NCBI GenBank assembly: GCA_033085395.1 | Contig: JANQBS010000573.1 | Location: 1 to 13,385, forward strand | Length of the DNA: 13,385 nt | From: Xanthoparmelia taractica | Taxonomy: Eukaryota; Ascomycota; Lecanoromycetes; Lecanorales; Parmeliaceae | Direction of reading: 5' to 3' | In this document: positions 7,819-13,385 of the stretch, one piece after another | Layout: each line of letters begins with the position of its first letter | Numbering within the stretch: position 1 is the first letter of the stretch | Translations under genes and position numbers: made by a program | The notes under the pieces: model-generated | The model's input: the letters and a program-made list of their open reading frames with translations, nothing else | Databases searched by the model: none | Told to the model about the DNA's origin: nothing

Positions 7819-9330
7819 TAACTAAGAAGGAACGTCTAGATCGTATAGTTAACGAATACTAATAAGCCCTTTTAGTCTATAAGAATAGTTTAGATCCTTT
7901 AAGAAAGAAATCTACTATTAACCTAATTACGAGGTCTTAGAATCTTATTCCTTCTACTCTTAGCCGACGTATCGCTAGTAAGACTTATAATCGTTAAGAA
8001 GTATATAAATAGAAGTAGCGATTGAGTTCTATAGAGGAGTAAGCTCTAAAATTATAGATTTTATAATTAGTAAAGTAAGATTAGTCTCTAAGAGTCTCTC
8101 TAGTTCGAGCGATAGTTTATAAAATACTAGAATATAAGAAGGATTCTAGACTACTAGGTCTAAACTGAATAACTCTCTTTTTAAGTCGATATAAAGACCT
8201 ATAGAGTCGATTTAGTCAGCCTTTAGATAAAGAACGTACTATAATCTATAATATAGTAAAGCTTTTACGATAGTTTTAGCTTATTAAATTAATTATTTAG
8301 AAGTACGATATTTAGAAAGAAGATACGTATAATATGAATAAGAAAGGATTTACTCTTAGTATTGCTAGTAAGGATAGAGTTATATACTCTAAGTATAACT
8401 TATAGAGATATAAAGCTTAGGATAGAAATAGAGAGTAGATATCTTTTATTAAGTATATATATCTTATTTCTTTATATATATAGCTTTTGACTTATCTTTC
8501 TTAGTTGCTTTAAACTATAGACTTAAAAGACTTTAAAAGAACGATATCGTCTTCTTATATTTAACGGTTATTTATTACACGTTAGCACGAAGGTTATAGA
8601 GTTCTATATTAATAACGATATTATTCTTTTATACCTATCTATCTATACTATATATATTCTTTAATTACTAGATATTAGATTCTTTCAGCCTTTAGAGACT
8701 ATATATCGTATATATCTCGAGGAGTAAATACGAGAAGAGAGTTATTCGATAGATAAAGTAGACTTTCTCGTACTAATTTAAATAATTAGAAAGAATACTA
8801 TAACGAAATATAATATTAGACGTTTATGGTAGAGAAGTAGGCTATTTCCAATATAGCTATAAATTATTCTTAATAAATTAGAACTTAAAGTACTAGAATT
8901 AGAAGTATCAGAGTCGACTATATTCTTAGAAATAATAGTTATAGTATCTAATAATAACTTAGTATCGATAATCTTTATTCTAATAAACGTAAAGTAAGTT
9001 AATTAGCTAATTATATAAATTAAGACTAGAAATTATAATCTAGTATTACTAGAAAAACTCGATAAAGTATATAACTTAGTACTAGTAAGTAGTATACTAA
9101 ATAAGAGAACTAATAATAATCTAATCCGAATAGAGTAACGAAAGAAGAATAAGGCTAGGCGCGGATAAGAGCACTATAGCGAAGGATAGATTATAAACCT
9201 TAAGACTATTTAGAAGCGAAAGAATATATTACTAATAAGATATATAAATAGCAATTTCGAAGTATATATTATCTCGAACTATATATATTTTAAGGGCTAA
9301 AGAGACGTAGAAGTCTAGTTAAGAAGAAAG
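7819..9330 (+). pseudogene. Fot1/pogo DDE_1 transposase, RIP-disrupted
   Basis: This is a transposase remnant with many in-frame TAG/TAA stops at positions where CAG, CAA or TGG would be expected. Frame A (codons in phase with 7830) runs from about 7819 to 8450. It starts ERLDRIVNEY and contains a helix-turn-helix/CENP-B-like part (IPSTLSRRIASKTYN; LSSIEE.ALK). This leads to the first catalytic block DTYNMNKKGFTLSIASKDRV (8322-8381), which matches the family's YNxDEKGF signature with the catalytic Asp codon (8337) now Asn. Frame B (in phase with 8557) covers about 8480-9330: IFNGY at 8557-8571 stands for the second catalytic block (LDGH), HVSTKVIEFYINNDIILLYL follows, and ILQLLDI stands for LQPLDVG. 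Near 9145 a basic stretch KKNKARR precedes the tail. The frame change plus roughly 30 missing codons near 8450-8480 shows a deletion besides the point mutations. The protein cannot be active. Confidence 0.9.
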
Positions 9331-10108
9331 CTACTATACCTTCTATATTAGGCCTACTAATATCGTTTAGATTCTCTCTACTATAGACTCTATAATAGAT
9401 AGCCTTATTGTAATAGGTCTTACTATAGAAAGTCTTATCGTAAAGGGCTCTATTAAAGGCTTTATTATAGTCGTAATAGCGGGATAGAAAGGGTAGATAA
9501 GATACTAAAAAAGTAGTAGAGAACGTAGTAGTAGAAGTAGACGTAGTAGAAGAAGAGATAGTAATGGTTTTTTTACGAATTAGGAGGCTAATAAGGCCTA
9601 AAAAAAGATAACGTTTTTTAGATATTTTAGTATTGCTAGTAATAAAAAAAGGCCTTAGCGATTATTCTTCTATTAGTATTTAACTATTTATCGTTAACGA
9701 AGTTATCTCTCTTCAGTAGTCCTTCTATCTAGCTAGTCGCCGATATCTTTCTATTTATATTTAGTATTATACGAAGTTATCGTAGATAGTATAGACTGGT
9801 AAGAGGTAGATCTAGATTATAGGCCTAATCTTACTACTCTACCTTACTACTCCGCTATACTATATCCTCTTAAATAAGTCTCGCGTATTAAGATCTATTA
9901 ATAAGTCGAATAAAGGCGTATTTCTAGTATAGTCTAGCCGTTCTAAAGCGCTATATATAGAGAGTATAATTATAGAGCTCTATAGTCACCCCAATTTTTT
10001 TTTTATAATCTTATCCCTAGAAGTTCTATTAGTTTTTGCTTAATATATAATATTCTTTGGTAAGGAATATACTAATTGGTGATGCGACTTAAGCTGAGGT
10101 TGAATTAG
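9331..10108. other. 3' part of the transposon, no readable gene
   Basis: This is RIP-mutated, stop-rich DNA after the recognisable transposase. It includes a purine-rich run with GTAGTAGAAG-type repeats at about 9515-9560, which may be the decayed acidic C-terminal tail of the transposase. The last 110 bp before the TIR retain CpA/TpG. No separate gene is supported. Confidence 0.45.
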
Positions 10109-10175
10109 TTTTGGTAGGCTAACCCTAACCCTATATTGCACTTCCCAGTGGATTGCACTTCCCAGTGAATACGAG
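10109..10175 (-). repeat. Right terminal inverted repeat of Fot1-like element
   Basis: This is the reverse complement of 6601-6667 with three C/T differences. It contains both copies of the CACTGGGAAGTGCAAT repeat, and the 15-mer CTAACCCTAACCCTA (10119-10133), identical to 2.5 fungal telomere units. It is followed by TA (10176-10177). Confidence 0.9.
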
Positions 10176-10177
10176 TA

Positions 10178-10349
10178 TTACTAGTACGTCATTTCTTTGG
10201 TAGCGGCGGACCCCAGCGCCGAAATGAGACCGGACAACTCCGTACCTACGTACCTACGTAAGACCACCTTGTTTGAACCCTCCTAGCATCTCCAAACGCT
10301 GTGCCAAAGCCTTTGCTCTACGTGCGAAAACGCCTCATTATCGCACTCT
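10178..10349 (+). promoter_or_regulatory. 5' flank of the papain-like gene
   Basis: Only 172 bp of normal-composition DNA lie between the transposon and the ATG. A perfect tandem TACCTACG duplication (10243-10258), followed by TA, creates overlapping TACGTA sites. No clear TATA box is seen. The natural upstream DNA now lies on the far side of the transposon at 6288-6598. Confidence 0.45.
10243..10260. repeat. TACCTACG tandem duplication
   Basis: Two head-to-tail copies of TACCTACG followed by TA lie about 90 bp upstream of the start codon. It may be a binding-site array or simple slippage. Confidence 0.6.
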
Positions 10350-12934
10350 ATGTTGCGGACTGGAATGGAGAACACGAATCCAGATCACATTGACTCGCCT
10401 CCACCTGACACATCGCGTCATGAAGCGACCATCGATGACCTACTCGCTCAATTGCAGTCACTGTACTGGGATGGTGTTAACCGTGAAATCCGTAATATGA
10501 TACTGGCTTCTTCCGAGATCAACAATTTCCACCCGGAACCAAGTCAACTGGAAAATTACGGCGGCGCGGATGTCTCTCTCGGCTCGAAGAATTACCAAAG
10601 CATCTTTGGCTTGTGGTGTAGGCGTCTCAACATCGATATAATGCTCTATGCCATTAATTGAAAATGGGCCAGCACCTATATTTGCGTCCGAAGATGTATA
10701 CAAAAGCGTTAAAGATCTTCACCAGATTGCCCGGGATTCAGCAAGAGGTAATTGAATACTAAATTTGGCTGGGATGCTTTCCTATAACGGTAAATAGAGC
10801 GTTTGACTATGGACTTGAGGTATCGACGAGCAAGGTCCTTGCTCCAGTCTTCCAGTATAGGGTCTCAGGCGTCAATTCCGATGTAGTCTATTGCTAACGC
10901 AAAGGCAGGCTTGCTAGATGTCGACCTTATCCATGAGCATACGGATCCATCTGTTCTCAGGCTTCGTCAGCATAGACCTCGTTGTAGGTAGGACCTTTTT
11001 GCAAGCAGGTAGCCATGACCTTGAGTACTGACATAAGACCAAATATAGCCGAGATAATTACGGACACGGCCAGCCAGTCCAAAGTACATCGCGCTATTCG
11101 ATGTCGAAGCTGCTGTAGGAACATACGCGCCCAATTTTACTATGAGTGCCAAAGGGGCTGTAAAGATGAGTATGAATTGGCGTTTAATTTACAAGATCGG
11201 CTCGAGACTAATACAGCTTCTAGTTTGTCGCCTGACTTTCCATCCCAGCTCTTTTTAAGCAAGCACGATATTGTCAATAATCTGACCACAGATTCTGCAA
11301 ATTCTCTAGCCCCGGTGAGACTTTGCCCACCATGCGTGGTAAATTTGGCTCGCTACCATCCATGTGAACGAACTCATTTAAAGACAATACAGGCTCGTGG
11401 AGCCGAGTCTAGAGGTACATCTAGATAGCAAACCACTGGAGATTGCTCTCGAACACTGGCTGAAACTCTCACGTTAGGGGAGAAGATGTTTCGAAAACGG
11501 CTCCACCAGTCGGAAGGCGAAACTCACGAAAAGACAGGCAATCCAGTGATAAGAGCTTTGGGCAAGATCATAGATCCCGGACAAATAGTCCCTGCAGGGC
11601 CGCTACATATTGCTATTATGTTTGGCCCACTGTTGTTTGAAATTGGAGTCCCAAAGTATGTTCACAACCTTGACATTAGCTAGAAGCTCTGATAACCTTC
11701 TAGTACCTCTGGCGGCGTGTTTATTACGCAAAGACAGCCCCCTTCGCTGTGCTTTCGATCAGTAAATGCGCTTTTGTACTCCGAGAATGATAGGCAGTCC
11801 GGAAGACCTGAAACGCAGGGTATCGTCGTGTTCCAAGATGGCCAGCAGCGATACCTTAGACTGAGCAGCCAGGCACAACGAGATCGCCAGCTCCTTGCAA
11901 GCGTCAAACGTGTTTACGGTGGTGCATTCTCGGGACGTGATGCGAGACTCCGCCAGAAGGAAGAAGCGGTCGTGCGCAGACTGATGACTGCGTCTGATTC
12001 TTTCAGATACCTCCCTTCCAAATCCGTGAGTGCGAACTATAATAGGCTCCACGCCGAGGCCGTAAAAGTCACGTCGCTCGTTCGCGAGATAATCAATCAT
12101 GATGTGGATCTGTATCTCAAGCGGTTGTCCGCCGCTCTGCTTGACCACAAAATTCTTCTCCGTTGGAACGCTAGATCAAACACCTGTCAGGACTTTGCAG
12201 ACAATCTACTCCGCGACCCAAGAGTCGAGGGCTTGATGCCCAAATTACCCAGAGCTTTTGTCACGGACGAAAGCGTACGCGCAAATCCAGAGTATCCAGT
12301 TCTGAGGTACTTGATTAGCTTTGGGACTACTATCGACACGCCTCTTGCACTTTTGAGGCCTCAGCCACGAAGCGTAGTGTGGCGCTTCTATCACGAAATC
12401 AGAGATAATTGCGACTTGATCGAATATGCAGAAGGTGTTACACGCAAACAGACCTGTATACCGCCGCATTTACGACGGATTTCGGTCCTAAAGTACCCCG
12501 AGCCTGCTGCAGATGTATCTGTTGATGACTTGGTTGACTCTTTATGGGAGCTACCCCGTGACACGTTGTCGATGTTGCAAACGCACCTCCTTCGCCGACG
12601 CGAAAAATACTCCTCGCCGCAAGGCTTGGCGCTAACACAACGCGAATGGGTTATAAATCGACTTCAGATCCTGCAGCAATTGGATGTGTTCGGGTCTTTA
12701 GCTGGAGCGTGGGGCTCAGGGTGGCTAGTAGAATTCCTCAGAAACCCTGATGGATTGTTGCTGAAAGGGTCTTGGCCAGATGCTGCCACCCACGGCAATA
12801 TGCACGTGAGTGAAAAGATTCAAACTATTGGGTCGAGATTCGGGGGTCTCCGTTTTGTCACTGGCCGAGAAAGAGAATGGTGGAAGCTCGAGACATATTA
12901 CAGCTTCTCCAAGCTCAGGGGCGCCGGTCCTTGA
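10350..12934 (+). CDS. Multi-exon protein, possible LRAT/NlpC-P60-like hydrolase
   Basis: I do not recognise this protein by name. The exon model is 10350-10617, 10673-10747, 10798-10854, 10909-10983, 11049-11159, 11310-11414, 11478-11655 and 11704-12934. All junctions keep frame, giving 699 residues. Intron ends include GTAGGT with ACTGAC before ATATAG, GTATAG with GCTAAC before GGCAG, and GTATGT...TTCTAG. The intron ending at 11309 is uncertain: it could begin at 11160 or 11223 or be retained (720 or 749 residues). Visible parts are an acidic N-terminus and a basic LRYRRARSLL segment. A Cys/His-rich stretch follows (RCRSCCRNI, FYYEC; then LCPPCVV, HPCERTH), resembling a ZZ-type zinc finger. 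Next comes GPLHIAIMFGPLLFEIG (His about 274), and much later RWNARSNTCQDFADNLL (Cys about 451). His before an Asn-x-Cys-Gln motif is the order seen in permuted papain-like LRAT/NlpC-P60 proteins. Start ATG could also be 10365 (MENTNPD). There is no signal peptide or membrane segment. It is divergent from the NLR gene. Confidence 0.6.
11049..11414 (+). other. Cys/His-rich, putative zinc-binding segment
   Basis: Cysteine pairs CRSC and FYYECQRGC lie on the 5' side, and LCPPC plus HPCERTH on the 3' side, of a doubtful intron. Joined, they recall the C-x2-C, YxC, LC-x2-C, H-x-H order of ZZ zinc fingers. The exact joint depends on the donor choice (GTAAAG at 11160 or GTTTGT at 11223) with branch TCTGACC (about 11280) and acceptor CTCTAG (11309). 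The zinc-finger call is inference. Confidence 0.35.
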
Positions 12935-13339
12935 CTCTGCTACAATTGATCGTCGTACGCCTCCACCCGTGTCGTCCCATTGATCACTTTTACTCGCACG
13001 AGGCAAAGGATCAAACTCAGGATCATGGCTTTTCTGGCTTGAGAGGGAGTGAGTGTTGTGGTCTGGACGAAGGGTGGGGAAGATGGAGCATTTGGGGAAG
13101 GAGGGATCCGGGGAAGAGACATTGTGGCTAAGAATCACATTCTCCGATTAGACGGAGGACCATCAAGACTACATAGTTGTCAATGTAAGAATCATCTTAG
13201 GCCTTATCCAGCCCCTGAACATGTCGCAAAAGTCGATTGAGGTACAGAGCGAGCCCTTTTCTTTCTTCATTTCTCCATTTGCCCTCAGGAGTCGAGCTGA
13301 CTACTGTGTACGGGTCGGAAAGGTGTGGTATCTGTTGAA
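12935..13339. other. 3' flank, no gene supported
   Basis: This is normal-composition DNA downstream of the papain-like gene. Short open frames on both strands overlap each other, lack recognisable domains and look like chance. It probably holds the 3' UTR of the preceding gene. Confidence 0.5.
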
Positions 13340-13385
13340 CATAGTCGTTTTCAACTTTTTTTCAACTTTTTTTTAAAAAATTATA
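13340..13385. repeat. T-rich edge, possible start of another repeat
   Basis: Two TCAAC-(T)n units lead into A/T-only sequence at the window end. A very similar TTAAC-(T)n pair occurs at about 663-686, differing by C-to-T at CpA plus one or two T's in run length. This would fit a RIP-mutated copy of the same repeat, but the sequence is low-complexity. Confidence 0.3.

Larger units (their letters stand above)
6601..10175 (+). mobile_element. Fot1/pogo-type DNA transposon, RIP-inactivated
   Basis: This 3575-bp element has 67-bp TIRs (6601-6667 and 10109-10175) that differ at only three sites, all C/T. It is flanked by TA on both sides (6599-6600, 10176-10177), the target duplication of Tc1/mariner-pogo elements. 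The interior shows strong RIP: for example 7141-7200 holds seven CpG but no CpA or TpG. Between 7819 and about 9330 a mutated DDE_1 transposase can still be read on the plus strand. The 1.1 kb before it and 0.8 kb after it contain no readable gene, making the element longer than typical 1.9-kb Fot1 copies. It splits the intergenic region between the NLR gene and the next plus-strand gene. Confidence 0.9.

Noticed and set aside
11680..12148. Minus-strand frames opposite exon 8
   Set aside because: They are shadows; the plus-strand frame continues through 1231 bp and joins in phase to the upstream exon.
12725..13138. 137-residue minus-strand frame at the end of the papain-like gene
   Set aside because: It overlaps the large plus-strand exon and has a low-complexity Ser/Pro-rich composition without motifs.

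Overview
The window looks like a filamentous ascomycete (Pezizomycotina) chromosome. Its genes carry short (about 48-110 bp) GT...AG introns with CTGAC/CTAAC-type branch sites. It encodes a fungal STAND/NLR protein with an NB-ARC core and TPR repeats. Its AT-rich blocks show the signature of repeat-induced point mutation (RIP): CpA and TpG are nearly gone while CpG remains. No RNA gene or CRISPR array is visible, and nothing looks bacterial.

Layout. (1) 1-1353 is AT-rich, RIP-degraded repeat DNA. Its right part, 850-1353, is a fold-back (MITE-like) element flanked by TA; its two long arms are RIP-mutated but its ~97-bp GC-rich core is not. (2) 1540-3147 (+) is a five-exon class 3 lipase gene with an apparently intact Ser-Asp-His triad. 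(3) 3312-6287 (-) is a large intron-free NLR gene: SesA-like N-terminal domain, NB-ARC, then 42-residue TPRs. It converges tail-to-tail on the lipase. (4) 6601-10175 is a complete-ended Fot1/pogo-type DNA transposon with 67-bp terminal inverted repeats (TIRs) and TA target duplication. Its transposase is riddled with RIP stops but still recognisable. (5) 10350-12934 (+) is a multi-exon gene for a protein of about 700-750 residues. It has a Cys/His-rich segment and a His...Asn-x-Cys-Gln arrangement suggestive of a permuted papain-like (LRAT/NlpC-P60) fold. (6) 12935-13385 is a 3' flank that becomes T-rich at the window edge, possibly entering another repeat.

How the parts relate. The Fot1-like element sits exactly in the roughly 485-bp divergent intergenic region between the NLR and the papain-like gene, so it separates what was probably a shared bidirectional promoter. 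The trio of lipase, SesA-type NLR and a possible cysteine-hydrolase protein, flanked and invaded by RIP-silenced transposons, resembles a fungal non-self recognition (allorecognition/immunity) neighbourhood. The functional link between the three genes is inference; the individual domain calls for the lipase, NLR and transposase are well supported by visible motifs.
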